From the NCBI GenBank assembly GCA_963978545.1, contig OZ021727.1, forward strand, positions 21,855,943 to 21,919,942: DNA of 64,000 nt, read 5' to 3'. Position numbers and translations under genes: made by a program. The DNA comes from Linyphia triangularis (Eukaryota; Arthropoda; Arachnida; Araneae; Linyphiidae). The notes beneath the pieces were generated by a model. That model was not told where the DNA came from. It saw nothing but the letters and a program-made list of their open reading frames with translations, and did no database searches. Numbering within the stretch: the stretch's first letter is position 1; each line of letters opens with the position of its first letter. This document shows, one piece after another, positions 38,198 through 52,129 of this stretch.

Positions 38198-39056
38198 GAA
38201 ACTTTGAACAAAGTATATTTCTCCATTCAACATCCAATTTACTCATACACACAAAAGGAATACATTTCTCAACCTGAAGCCTTTGAACAAAGTAAATTTC
38301 TCCATTCAACATCCAATTTACTCATACACACAAAAGGAATACATTTCTCAACCTGAAGCCTTTGAACAAAGTAAATTTCTCCATTCAACATCAAATTTAC
38401 TCATACACACAAAAGGAATACATTTCTCAACCTGAAGCCTTTGAACAAAGTAAATTTCTCCATTCAACATCCAATTTACTCATACGCACAAAAGGAATAC
38501 ATTTCTCAACCTGAAGCCTTTGAACAAAGTAAATTTCTCCATTCAACATCCAATTTACTCATACACACAAAAGGAATACATTTCTCAAACTGAAGCCTTT
38601 GAACAAAGTAAATTCAACATCCAATTTACTCATACATACAAAAGGAATACATTTCTCAACCTGAAGCCTTTGAACAAAGTAAATTTCTCCATTCAACATC
38701 CAATTTACTCATATACACAAAAGGAATACATTTCTCAACCTGAAGCCTTTGAACAAAGTAAATTTCTCCATTCAACATCCAATTTACTCATATACACAAA
38801 AGGAATACATTTCTCAACCTGAAGCCTTTGAACAAAGTAAATTTCTCCATTCAACATCCAATTTACTCATATACACAAAAGGAATACATTTCTCAACCTG
38901 AAGCCTTTGAACAAAGTAAATTTCTCCATTCAACATCCAATTTACTCATATACACAAAAGGAATACATTTCTCAACCTGAAGCCTTTGAACAAAGTAAAT
39001 TTCTCCATTCAACATCCAATTTACTCATACACACAAAAAGAATACATTTCTCAAAA
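38198..39056 (+). repeat. 79-bp tandem repeat, 11 copies, nested in the 300-bp array
   Basis: GAAGCCTTTGAACAAAG begins at 38276, 38355, 38434, 38513, 38592, 38663, 38742, 38821, 38900 and 38979, with a slightly diverged first copy at 38198. Spacing is exactly 79 except for one 71-bp unit (8 bases lost after 38592). Copies are nearly identical. The period is not a multiple of three, so the frames across it are not a repeat protein. Confidence 0.97.
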
Positions 39057-39165
39057 CTTTATTTATCCATTAGAAAAAACTCAATGAGTCAAATACGCAC
39101 ACCAGGTTTCCTCAAAATCAACGAAACGACTATAAAATGATAACTTTCAAGTTTCTCACTTTTAA

Positions 39166-40124
39166 TGACTTTCCTCTACCCGAACCTAAAGACTCTAAGA
39201 GTCCTCAGCATCCCTGTTATCCTATTAATATGAAAGATGTGCTAGCATCTGCTCTTAATAGCGGAGGGGGCCTCCGTAATCTCCGAAAAATTAATCATAA
39301 GTTCTCCGTAATTATCCTCTTTAAATGCGATGCCTGGGATTTATTAAAGACACCTCTACGACTCTTGAATTATAGAACGAGAGCGTTTTCTGTTAGCACT
39401 TTACAAGACACTCTTGGTCGAGTTGGGGATGGTCGTAAAATGCTCGGGCTATGTTGCAGTAACTGGACACGCCCGCTAATGTGGTATGAACTTAGTAAAA
39501 GGTTAGTTTTTAGCTTAGTAAAAGGTAAAAAAATATTTATCGCAGTTAGGTCGTGATTTCTTTGCAAGTTTATGTATGTTACATATATGAAAGTTTTTGA
39601 AACTAGAAAGTTTGAAGGTGCCATTTGAAAAATGAGGAATATAACTAACACTTTAAATTAAATACATGAAATATTCATTAAAATTAAAGTTATGATTTGT
39701 AAAATTTGTACAACTGTCAAACATGAAGAAACGTTACAATTTTTATTGTAAATTATTTTGTATTAATTATAGACATTATAACCACCACTTGATAATTTAG
39801 AGTTGATTAAACATAAAATTTCAATACTTCATGCTCAAAAATATTATAGCATCTACAAACTTTGGTTGAGGGGAAAATCCAAAGCTGAATTTGCTTAGGA
39901 TGCAATCAATAACATTAATTTGTGAATTGTTGTTTCAATCCTTCTGTACACAATTCGTGACATACATCATTATTAGAATTACGAAATCACAAAAACTAAT
40001 CAACAGTTTTGATAAACAAGCTATCATCCTTATTAAAATAGGTAATCGTTTGAATAACCATTGATATTGTTTAGAGTTTGCATACTAAAAAAACTTAAGG
40101 TTAGGGTTGACGCAGTGTATCCAT

Positions 40125-40126
<2 letters not shown>
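39166..40126. other. Non-repeat island at 39170-39560, no confident gene
   Basis: A 139-codon plus-strand frame spans 39137-39556, starts inside the tandem array and has no recognisable domain, membrane segment or splice context. The less AT-rich composition of 39170-39500 makes it worth a database search, but I do not call it a gene. Confidence 0.3.

Positions 40127-40159
<33 letters not shown>
40127..40159 (+). repeat. Poly-T tract
   Basis: 33 T, about 100 bases before family A copy 6. Confidence 0.9.
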
Positions 40160-40161
<2 letters not shown>

Positions 40162-40261
40162 ATGCGTTATAGATTTATGTAAATATATTCATATGTATTG
40201 GATTTACAGATTTGTGTAATCTTTTGGAAGAAAACTTATTATATATTACTTTACTGATATA

Positions 40262-40790
40262 ACTCATGAAAACAAAGTTTTTAATATAAATCTTTTATAT
40301 GCATTATCAATTTTTACATTTGTTAACACCGAGCCGATTCTGTGAACAGCGCGTGCTTGGTGTTTGCATCTAATTTTAAAAATCAAAAACATTTCTATGT
40401 GCGGCAAATTACGTTTCAAAATATATTTATTAAAAATGAACGTGAATTTATGCATGCACATCCAAATATATTTTATTTATTCTGATTAAAACAATTTTAT
40501 TATTTATTTACAAAAAAAAGAATTTATCAACAAGAAAGAGTTTCTTCAATAGTCGGTTGAATACTATTTTTGCTCGATTGGATGACAGCAAGTTGGTTTA
40601 TTAGTATTCCATAAAAGAGACCTTTTAGTGACATTTACATCACCAAAATTTGTTAGAATGCATTGTCATCGACATCGAATCTATCTGCCAAGTTTCAGCC
40701 CAATTGGATGACGGCAAGAGAGTTAATTAGGTCTCCGCAGATTCCGCCGCAATCTATACACAAAATCGAAGTTGATATCAAGGATTTAAA
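40262..40790 (+). repeat. Family A repeat, copy 6, complete
   Basis: From AAACAAAGTTTTTAATATAA to GAAGTTGATATCAAGGATTT, with both internal blocks 126 bp apart (40574 and 40700). Confidence 0.9.
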
Positions 40791-43047
40791 AATATTTTCA
40801 TTCAAGGTTTATTTTTGGATTTTTAGATTTTGGTACGGTTTTGTTACCAATGTAGTTTTCATTCAAATATGGCAGAAAGAAAATGTTGGTTACTTACAGA
40901 AGTAGGTTCCATCATCAATTAGCATCTTATTAGTTTATAATTGCAGTCAACTCTCCAGCTAATTGTATTTTTTGTAAATGTACCCCTATTTGTACCCCTG
41001 TCGTTTTTCACTTGTTGGAAACTAGTGGCACAAGACGAGAATATTTGCGTCATCCAAATTTTTTAGCAACTCGTTTACCTTCTGGGAGCCAAATAGCAAG
41101 CCCAGCCTGATTAGTCGTTATTGTGCGCAAAAATAGGTCATTGATGAGCTCACAAATGAAACAAGTAGACAAATGTTGTTGTTTCTAATACCCATGCCTA
41201 TCCTCGAATGTACGAGATCCACGATATTATTCTCTTGCAAAATATCAAAAACAAATAAGGGAAGATCAAACAGTTCATCACGGGACAACCCCAGACTCCC
41301 TAGGATGCGTACAGGAAATACCTGCTCAGATTGACTATTAGGGCAATTTAGAAGAGATTTGTTACCCCCTTGGAAAGTAAGGCTTTACAGATGGCCATTG
41401 AAAAAGTGAGTGGTAGAGTGCTGCCTGGGTACGTCTGTTGCAAATTTAGAGCAAGGGATCTTCCAGGACGATCATTACGATACCAAAAGTGTGCACGAAG
41501 GGACAAAAGCAGCAAACAAATAGCACGAGCAGTTAAACAATAGGACACTGTGAGATTTGCTCTGTGCAGTTAGTTGGAAGGGGCATATTGACCATAAGGT
41601 TGTTCTGTGCAATCACCAGGCCGGTCAGTGTCTGTAAAAAGTGGGGCGGTCAGGTACGAAATTTTTATTTTAAATTTTTCAATGATTTTTTAATATAAAT
41701 AATTGCCATTTTTAACGTTTTCTTAAAAAGCCAAATGCATTCAAATCTCAATTGCTATCACCAGCCTCCCCTCCTCCCATCTCCTATTTGTTATTTTGTT
41801 AAGTAGATGTAGTAAGATTTACATATTATCATATTACTTCTTTTTTTATAACCTTTAAGGTTAAATGTAGATTATCATTTCTGATGTCATTGACTTCTTT
41901 TAGTTTTTTTCAAAACAACTGTCAGTGGTTTATGGTTAGAGTTGAGATAGTCAATATTGATGAGACAAAGAAAATTTGATTAAATTAAACTAATTATTAT
42001 AAAAATACAATTATTAAAGTTGATAAATAAAATTAATTTATTATCGGATTTAATTATTAAAAACGAATTTTTAAGTAATGAAATATGTTAATTATTAAGC
42101 TATTTGAATTTTTTAATTAATTAATTATCGGAATAATTTTATTAAAATGAATTATTAAAATTTTATTAATGATGATACTGAAAAGGTAGGCCTACATAAA
42201 TGTAAAATCACCAGGCCGATTTTATGTCCTAAGTACGACCCTGTTAGTTGGTGAAATACAAAAGATGGTTCGAAATGCCATTTCATGCTTTAAATTTCTT
42301 TCAATGAGAAATTTTGACTGATTTTATTTGCATTTTATGACATTAAAATAAAGGAAGGTGAGATTCCGCGTGATTTAAGCAATTTATTTGGAGAATGAAA
42401 GAGCTGATGAAAAATGTGATTCTCGTATTTATCCAAAGTAGCAAACTTACAAGAAAGCCACATATTGATGAAATAGTGAGAAACGATTACATCATACACA
42501 TTCCAACACATTTAGCTATTGATTCCAGCATAGAAATAATTATTTGAAATATATTCAAGTATTACCTAAACTCAAATAACACCCTTACTAAGAATTTCTA
42601 ATAAAATATTTCACAACCTTAAAAGGCCTCCACATTCTACAACTGATTATGTTAAGATACCTCTCCCCTAACTGACGAAATCTACTATTAGTTACCACTC
42701 TCTCTTTCTCTTAACAAACGACTAAAACCTCGTAACAGGGCCTAATGCATAACAAGTAAAAGAAGCAGGCAGCTAGTAAAAAGGACTTCTCTTATAAAAA
42801 AGAAAGAAAAACGATGAAGCTACCGGTAATCTTTTCGGGCTTCATCTTCTGTAGGGACGTTAAGAGGCAGGAACTTCGTTAGAGAATCACTTTCCCGCAC
42901 TGATTGCACTTCCCTATTCTTATATGTGAATCACGTCTTGCACTTCCGATGGGAGGGGTTTTTACTTCCGAATCTGTTTTCGGCATCTTTTTTTTTATCT
43001 GCTGACATTAGGAGATGATTTATTTTTTGTTTGAGAATATTTTTTTT
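40791..43047. other. Unassigned, mosaic composition
   Basis: 41000-41650 is less AT-rich than average, with no recognised protein on either strand. ATCACCAGGCCGGT (about 41610) and ATCACCAGGCCGAT (about 42208) form a diverged pair of unknown origin. 42780-43000 is a further less AT-rich stretch. Confidence 0.35.
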
Positions 43048-43218
43048 TTCCTTATGATATGTTTTGACATACTTGATGGTAAAGAGTGTAAAACTTTGTA
43101 ACGTATCTCGTTAAAGTTTTATACTTGATATGGTTGACTTTCGTAGCTCGCTAAAAGGTAAAGATCGTATTATATTTTTTTCCCCTTATAGTATGTTCTG
43201 ACATAGTGATGGTAAAGT

Positions 43219-43258
43219 GTGTAAAACTTTGTAATGATCATGTTACAAAGTTTTACAC
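43219..43258. repeat. Perfect 16-bp inverted repeat, first copy
   Basis: GTGTAAAACTTTGTAA (43219-43234), 8-base loop, TTACAAAGTTTTACAC (43243-43258). Confidence 0.95.
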
Positions 43259-43403
43259 TCGAAGATTGTACACTTGATATACAGGATGTCCACAAATTAG
43301 TTGGGCAATGGAGTTCAAATAGATCTGTATAACTTTTAATAACAAAGCATCTCATTATCTTTATTTTTTCTTATAATATATTCTGACATAGTGGTGGTAA
43401 AGT

Positions 43404-43443
43404 GTGTAAAACTTTGTAATGATCTTGTTACAAAGTTTTACAC
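43404..43443. repeat. Perfect 16-bp inverted repeat, second copy
   Basis: Same arms as 43219-43258 with the loop differing by one base; stem preserved exactly. Confidence 0.95.
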
Positions 43444-43850
43444 TCGAAGATTGTACACTTGATATACAGGGTGTCCACAAATTAGCTGGGCAATGGAGTT
43501 CAAATAGATCTGTATAACTTTTAATAACAAAGCATAGTGCAAAAAAAATTGCATATTAAATGACATAGTTAACATTAATTAATTGAGGAAGAAGAATGGT
43601 TTATAAGGCCTAGTTATTAAGAGTTATTCCGATGTATTTGCCCGTCTAACTTGTGGCTACCATGTATTTGACTTTCGTAGCGCGCTAAAAAGAAAAGATC
43701 GTTTTATCTTTATTTTTCTTTATTGTATGTTCTGGCATAGTGATGGTAAAGTGTGTAAAACTTTGTAAGGAATCTTGTAAAAGCTTTATACTTGATATGC
43801 TTGACTTTCGTAGCGTTCTAAAAAGAAAGATATGCACCTCCAGTTCTGAT

Positions 43851-44818
43851 GAATGGGACTTTTAGACTAGGTTCTGTTGAGACCATGGTAGCGGAAAAGT
43901 TCATAAACGTCTTACTTAAGAGATTCTAGAGGATTTTATAAGTTTCTTTGCTGTTTTCTATTTTTACTGCTAAGTGACTGTTACAAACTTTGAACAAACT
44001 TATCAATTAGGATAACTTTTATACTTGAATAGCTGAAGTGCCAGAAGTTGCATGGGTTCAAATAGTGTGGTATGGCGTTATCCGGTACATAATTGTTCAA
44101 AGTGATTCAGTTAATTTCTAGTTATGAGCATGCTAGGGGATATGGGGAGGGGGGGGGGGTGAAAAACTATCCTGTATTTCACAAGTTTAACCTCTAAGTT
44201 TAACTTCGGAATGAAATTTTGTTCAAGATAATCTGGATTAATCACGATACACATTGAAACGAAAAAACTTAGTTCAAATTAGCTTAGTAGATATCATGTT
44301 ATGATCATATTATTTTATAGATCGTAAAGAAAGATGAGTGTCGAAAGAAAGACTGGATCTTCGACCTTTTGTATCGAAGATTCAGTATGCAAAATTTCAT
44401 CAAGATCGGTACGAAACTTTTGATTTTTGTAAAGAAAATAACACTCACCCAAGGTCAGTCTTCTTTATACACAGAATATTTGCATATATTTCTACAAAAT
44501 AGATGTACAAAATGTATCGCGATTTCTATGGTCATGTACTATGTCAATGTCTTATAGTATGGTCATATGTTAGGATCTTAACCAGTACTAAGTCCTATCA
44601 AGATAACTGCATAGAACAACATCCATTAAAAAATGTATAAGTTATGTAAATATTTCATCCAACTTTTAGACTCCTTTTTCAGCACGTAAGAAAATCGATA
44701 AAAAAGTCATAAGGCAACATAACTTTAGTACAAATGCATTGACTTATTACCGTAAATATAGTACTCTAATAACTATTATTACACATTTTATAGATTATTT
44801 CATTTAATTTATTTTCAG
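43851..44818. other. TMTC upstream flank or intron, no exon recognised
   Basis: Contains a 13-G run at about 44147-44159. The initiating exon of the TMTC gene was looked for here and not found. Confidence 0.4.
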
Positions 44819-45004
44819 GAAAAACGTTTCAATTGGAGATTTTATGTGGTTGGAGCAGTTGCCTTCCTCTGCTACATGAACAGTCTTGGATGTGGTCTTG
44901 TTTTCGATGACCAGCCGGCCATCAGGGATAATAAAGACCTCAGACCAACGACCCCGATTACCAATTTGCTTTATGATGACTTCTGGGGAACGCCTATGAA
45001 CAGG
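44819..45004 (+). CDS. TMTC: TMTC-family O-mannosyltransferase, first exon seen (partial gene)
   Basis: Internal exon of 62 codons after a TTTTCAG acceptor, ending at a GTATAG donor, phase 0 at both ends. It encodes a hydrophobic helix ([16 protein letters not shown]) followed by the luminal loop typical of TMTC proteins: an FDD acidic motif at residues 29-31 of this exon, a DNKDLRP segment, then [11 protein letters not shown]. In characterised family members this GT-C-fold half sits in the ER membrane and the C-terminal TPR half in the ER lumen; TMTC1-4 are linked to O-mannosylation of cadherins. The acidic pair in the first luminal loop is the expected catalytic-type motif. There is no ATG at the exon start, so the initiator must be in an upstream exon that I could not identify. 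The family assignment is firm; the TMTC1 versus TMTC2 subtype is not settled (the DFWGxxM and SHKSYRPLCVLTF wording leans to TMTC1). Confidence 0.93.
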
Positions 45005-45029
45005 GTATAGCTTTTGCAATAATTCAGTC

Positions 45030-45312
45030 TTTTAAGGGGAGTCGGAGTTAAAGAACTTCAAAAAATTAATATTGAGATTAATATTATAAATCTTTAATAA
45101 TGTTTGAGTAAATGTTCCTTATGTCTAAAAATTGCTCTTGAGAGATGTGAGCCGTTAAAGTTGAAAACGATAATACAAATTAATGCACAACACATTTTTT
45201 GAAAATATATAGAAATTTTGTACCCGTGGATTCAAAATTGTTTATAGTTTTTTCAGAATATTAATCTCAAAATTGATTTTTTGACGTTCTAAAACTCCGA
45301 CTCCCCTTAAAA
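45030..45312. mobile_element. MITE with about 55-bp inverted repeats in TMTC intron 1
   Basis: 283 bp. Left end TTTTAAGGGGAGTCGGAGTT is identical over 20 bases to the reversed right end, and the match continues (with a few differences) to about base 55, through GAGATTAATATT. TTAA lies inside both termini, so the true ends may be GGGGAGTC with TTAA as target. It starts only 26 bases after the splice donor of the exon ending at 45004. Confidence 0.85.
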
Positions 45313-46837
45313 TATTACCCCTCAGAAAAGATGATTTATGATAAAGTATAACATATTAAAAAATAAATGTGAATGATAATTTTTTGCATAATTGTCAACA
45401 TGGTTTTCTTAATTTGTATTTATTTCAGAAATAGACAACTTTTATTTTTAAATGTATTTATACTGTACTATTTAAATAGCCTAATTAGATTCGATATCTA
45501 TATTAAACTAAAACGTCAATTATAATTCAAGCAAATGATAAATAACGTAAAATTGCTTCTTTTTTTTTAAATTTAAAAAAAAAAGGATGCGGATCGGCAT
45601 ATTGCATTTATGGAGAAGAGAATATAAACTTTATAGCGATTTTTGTCTAGTACCTTTTACATTTGTCCGTGTTACTTTGACCTTTTAACTATTTGTCTGA
45701 GCAGTTGACATTTAGATTTTGTAAGAGAGGCAAAAATCAACACTCCTTCGAATGTTTTTACTCAACAAACAATTCATTTTCTTATCAATTCATTTGAAAA
45801 TATATATTAATTTATTTTATTGTTGTTAAAGTTTGTAACAAATAAAAAAAACTGCTCAGCCAAATGTAGTTAATAATTATTAAAAGTGCATAACATAACT
45901 TTACCTGAGAATCTTCATTTAAAGTTTTTAAGTTTTTGTTTCTCATCGGTAAAAAAAAATACATAAAAATGTAAGTGACATTCATACATATTTCTAGACA
46001 AAGAAAAAATACCACGGATGTATTTCAAAATATGGAACTTATGTATATTTGTACAGTAATTAACTGCAATAACGTTTGAAATATTGTTTTCAAATTTTTT
46101 ATTTCGTGTGCACTTGTGTATTAAAAAGCTTTATTATACTTTCTTAAGGCAAACAATCATTATTAAATGAAATGGCGTATTTATAAGTTTTTTAAAAATA
46201 CATTAGAGAGACATTATTGAATGTTTACAAAGGGAATAAGTCATAAGCAATTTAACAATTAAACACACTTTGTTTTCTGTAATCAATTCATCAAATTAAA
46301 TACTTTACACAACATGTACAACACTTTTGAAATTAAGTGAAGTATTAATAATCTTGGTGACAGTGTCCTAATTTGCATCCCTTGAAAATGAGTGAATTCT
46401 GTGAATGACTAAATTATGCTGTCTGAGAGAAATTGACTCCCAATGGATGGCGAAGATTTTCATCCCAATTGTATAATAATATATTTACATGTTATTGAGG
46501 TGCATGAAATGTGAGCTTTTCGCGTTATTTCGCAGCATTTAGAAATGAAAGCAGGAATACATTTGTATTCTAAAGCAACTGTTGCAAGAGTGTCAAGCAT
46601 AATTTAACAAGTCATTATCCACATGCTGAATTAGATTCGTAATAGTAAAATCTGCATAAAAATATATTACTATTAAAGGAGTATTATAAAACTGAGTACG
46701 GTAAAATATTAAAGGTTAAAACAAAATATCTGTTATTGTCACTACCAGTACCTACTACTAGTACCTTACTAAATATCTGCTACTGCATATTTCAAATTTT
46801 CAACATACTTTATCCTTGTTAAAAATAATATTTTCCT
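45313..46837. other. TMTC intron 1, nothing recognised
   Basis: AT-rich intronic sequence. Confidence 0.45.
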
Positions 46838-47728
<891 letters not shown>

Positions 47729-49828
47729 AAGTATTACAACTCAAAATTCTTCGTTTTGAGTAAAAGTATGTGCAGAATCACTAACTGAAAGTACTAGAAG
47801 CTGAATGAACGGCACAAGATTGTAAGTTAAATTTAGAGTTGACGTGTGTCGTTCTTCCAGATGCAAATACATGTAGTCAATGATTCTGTATACGCTTTAA
47901 CTCAAAAATGAAGAATTTTTAGTTGTGTTACTTTTGTAGTAAGGTTGCGATATAGTGCCTGATTTGTCTTTTGAAATATTTTATTATAATTACACAAAAA
48001 TATTGTTAGTTAGAGTTAATTAAAGCGTGATTATGATTAAAGTTCACATTCAAAATGTTGTGAAAAAGAATCATTAGCCAGAATTATCTGAAATTTGACT
48101 ACTATGTATGCGAAATGATGTATCGTAACAAAAAAATTGCTCTAAATAGTTTTTTTTTTTCTTTATGTCATTTCCTTCTTCCGGGCTCAGGTCATTCTTA
48201 ACAATGTTTTTTTACAGTTTTTTTTTTTTTTTTAAGTTGAATAATAGTAACCTAGTATATTTGGTTAAGTACAGAGGAATAAAAATAAATCTACAATTTA
48301 TTTAAAACTATAAATGTGTAGATCATCTTTGATTATAATTGGTTTAGATAGTTTAGTTTGCATTGTTCCGACTGTCTATTTCAGCCACAATGAAGTGATT
48401 ATCACAGCCAAATACATTGCGTAAATTTAAACTATGATAAGTTTACGAAGTCGAAACTTTATTAAGCTCACCTCCCTCTTAAAACCCATCCACCAATGAG
48501 AGGACACTGCGGCTACGACCCCCTTAATGTGCACCAGTCGTCCCCATTATAGATCGCACCAGTATTTTTCCATGCTGAACCGAACCAACGTTCTAGCACT
48601 CATGATGAGCTCAGTGCCTTTACTCAGCAAGACACTGGACCTCTATAATTTCTACTATACCATACTATATATTAAAACACACTTCAAAAATTAATTATAT
48701 AATGTTTACAAAACCAAGAAAGGGATCTGAAGAGTTGATAAAAATAATCGTAAACAAAACTACAACATTCAAAATCGAGCAATGGTATAGAACTCAGAAG
48801 AGTTTTTTCTACTATCTTAGATTCTTTTTCCAGAAATCTTAATCTGCCTCAGGTACAAACCCTAGAAAAAAAAATCTTCAGCTACAACTTTTCCCTTTAA
48901 AATCCAACAGTCGAATCAACTCGACCAAAAAAAAAAAAAAAAATGATAAGTAGAACACAGCAAAAACTTGCTACAAGAAGTCTACCAAATACCAAACGAT
49001 CGTTTCCTCCCACTAGCCCTCTTCTAATGAAATATAATTCCATAAAATCCCCCCATTGCGAAGATAAAGATGTCCTCCGCAAAATTCACGATAAAAAAAG
49101 GGCCCCCATCCAGCATGCTTCAGGGAGCCCGAAAACTTGAGCCGAAAGGTTAGATCTAATGAAGAGCAAGCCAGGCGCGATGGATGTAATTTTTGCAATG
49201 GCGAGCTTGTGCAATCTTCATGGCTGGTTGGGTACTTCGCCATTTTTATATCGGCAGATGTTTAGAGCACGTGAATGGAACGTTTTCTCTTCGTGATGGG
49301 AAAACGGGGTAACCCCCCTTAACTTCATATTATATGAAATTGGATGTTTAGTTCTTTAGAGATTACAGTTCTGGGTGAGTGAAAGTTGCTGAGTAGATTT
49401 CCTGCGAAAAAGATGGGATTCCGTTTTAGATCTTGTTGAAGGACGTTCTTCAGAGAGACTATTTTGAGTCGAGCATAAATAGTTACTATGAAAAAATTGT
49501 CCGTCTATTATTTTTTTTTTTTTTTTTTTTTTTTTGTATTTTTCATGGAAACAACAAAAACTTTTCCGTGAATTTGGTTTGGACATCCTGTAACTTCAGA
49601 AGGTAGCATTTACAAACGGAAAAAATTGCGTATTCTAAAGTAAGTGAGACGATAAAAAGTAAAATGTACGATTTTTATTACAAAAAAATTCATACACGTT
49701 TTCTTATTACTGAAAACAATAAACTCTCTTCATCTAATCGGATCTTAAGATTAATGTCTTCAATTGAGCAGGGTATTTTTTTGTAATAAGAAAGTAAACA
49801 TGTTCGGAACTATAGCAAGCAAACTTAC
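47729..49828. other. TMTC intron 1; less AT-rich islands at 48480-48620 and 48890-49330
   Basis: 48890-49330 (for example GCCAGGCGCGATGGATG, TTCAGGGAGCCCGAAAAC) is unique in the window and compositionally distinct, a candidate conserved intronic element. No exon of the TMTC frame is present. Confidence 0.35.
49511..49535 (+). repeat. Poly-T tract in TMTC intron 1
   Basis: 25 T. Confidence 0.9.
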
Positions 49829-50750
<922 letters not shown>

Positions 50751-50960
50751 ATTTATATAAGTAGTGGCTGGAAGACAGAAACAGGAATAAAAAACCGAGA
50801 TTAATGAATCACCAGTAGTATGTGCAACACATTCCATTGAGGCATCGCATTGGACCAGGTACTTATTTGTTGAAATGTCTATTTGTCTAATCTGTGTATC
50901 GCTCATTTATTCGGTAAATTTGGTAAATATCTTCTTTATGTAATTTATTTTTTTCAATAA

Positions 50961-51645
50961 TACTATAGTTCGAGAGGCGACAAGTTCAGGTACCCCATCG
51001 AACATCATTCTGAAAATTTGTTTTATAGAATGTGGAGAAAAGTATGTAGATTATACGAATCCACTGGTATTCCATGACAAAAATGACCGAAACTGGTCAA
51101 AACTCGACTTTGAATGGGTTGAAATAAATCCTATTACCAAATACGCCATAACTTGCCAAATATTGAGCATTTTTTTTTTTTATTTGGTAGCCCATTACAC
51201 TTTGATTTTCAATGAAGAAGAGGGCAGGCGATTTCTGATCTCTGGCTCGGAAAAGTTGCATCTTTTAAAAGTATGCCAAATTGGCGACATCAGTTACGTC
51301 ATTAGTGATGTAATATTTATTGCCAACCAGGCTCACTTTTGAAAGATGCAAGTAGGCCGTCGCGAGACATCGAAATCGTCTGCAACCTTCTTAATTGAAA
51401 AACGAAAGATTTTAGGTTACTAACTAAAAAAAAAATGCTCGTTATTTAGAAAGTTATGACAGATTTGGCAATCGGATTTAGTTCAACTCATTCAAAGTAA
51501 TTTTCTGACCAGTTTCGGCCATTTTTGCCACGGCAGACCAGTGGATTCATAATCTACTCACTTTTCTCCATATTCTTAAAAAAAAAAAATCAGAATGATG
51601 TTTGTTGGGGTACCTAAACTGGGTGTCGCGTCTCAGTCTACTAGT
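50961..51645. mobile_element. Fold-back MITE with about 210-bp inverted repeats
   Basis: The first about 210 bases and the reverse complement of the last about 210 bases align throughout: GGTACCCCATCGAACATC / GGTACCCCAACAAACATC, GTGGAGAAAAGTATGTAGAT / ATGGAGAAAAGTGAGTAGAT, GACCGAAACTGGTCAAAACT / GGCCGAAACTGGTCAGAAAA and others. The central spacer is about 250 bp. No transposase; ends uncertain by about 5 bp. Lies in TMTC intron 1. Confidence 0.88.
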
Positions 51646-52129
51646 GTGCTCGTGTACAGCCTGCAAATTTAAGAGCACTTTTTTTTAAGTTCTTCAAAGT
51701 TAAATATTGTATGATAATGCTGAGAGATATAAGACCTTATCGTACTCAAATTATGATTTTCTTTTTACCATAGTGATGCCATCTACTATCACAAGCTTCC
51801 TAAAATTTTGAACTATTACTGCTTTTATAACTTTGATTTTCGAACAAATGACACAATGAGCAATACCTTTTTGCACTATTTCTGATGTGTTTTTGTTTTT
51901 TTTTTACCTTCGATTTTCTAAATAAATAACACAATATGTAATTATCAATAAGCTTTTCGTCAATAACGGAGATCTTAGACTTTAAATTGATAGATCATGC
52001 ATCAAATTTGGTTTTTTACAATGGAATAAAAAAGAATTAAAAAAAAGAAGACATTTTGGAATAATATATAAGATTAGGCCCGGAGTACTTGACAAGAGAC
52101 TATTTACATTTAACATTTTCTTTTTCCAG

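Larger units (their letters stand above)
37118..39165 (+). repeat. Higher-order tandem array, about 300-bp unit
   Basis: Unit starts (TTTAGTTAYCCAATGATTTTAT type) at 37120, 37418, 37724, 37994 and 39058. Each unit ends with a module carrying GAAGCCTTTGAACAAAG and CAATTTACTCATACA. The fourth unit is about 1064 bp because this 79-bp module is amplified within it. Confidence 0.9.
43048..43850 (+). repeat. Tandem array with palindromic units
   Basis: Four related units (about 43050-43165, 43185-43355, 43372-43540, 43720-43830) share GGTAAAGTGTGTAAAACTTT. The middle two are nearly identical with 185-bp offset and contain TACAGGGTGTCCACAAATTA and AATGGAGTTCAAATAGATCT, which look like the end of a DNA transposon. 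The outer two instead carry TTGACTTTCGTAGC followed by a CTAAAA run. Confidence 0.85.

Noticed and set aside
38198..39056. CRISPR-like array
   Set aside because: The repeats are contiguous 79-bp units without unique spacers, in a eukaryotic genome.
38520..39140. Repeat-containing frames over the 79-bp array
   Set aside because: The unit is 79 bp, not a multiple of three, so the frame shifts every unit; the apparent protein repeat arises only from cycling frames.
39137..39556. 139-codon plus-strand frame
   Set aside because: Starts inside a tandem repeat, no domain, no splice context, no recognised homology. Kept only as a region to search.
44819..45019. Minus-strand frame opposite TMTC exon 1
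   Set aside because: Shadow of the well-supported plus-strand exon.
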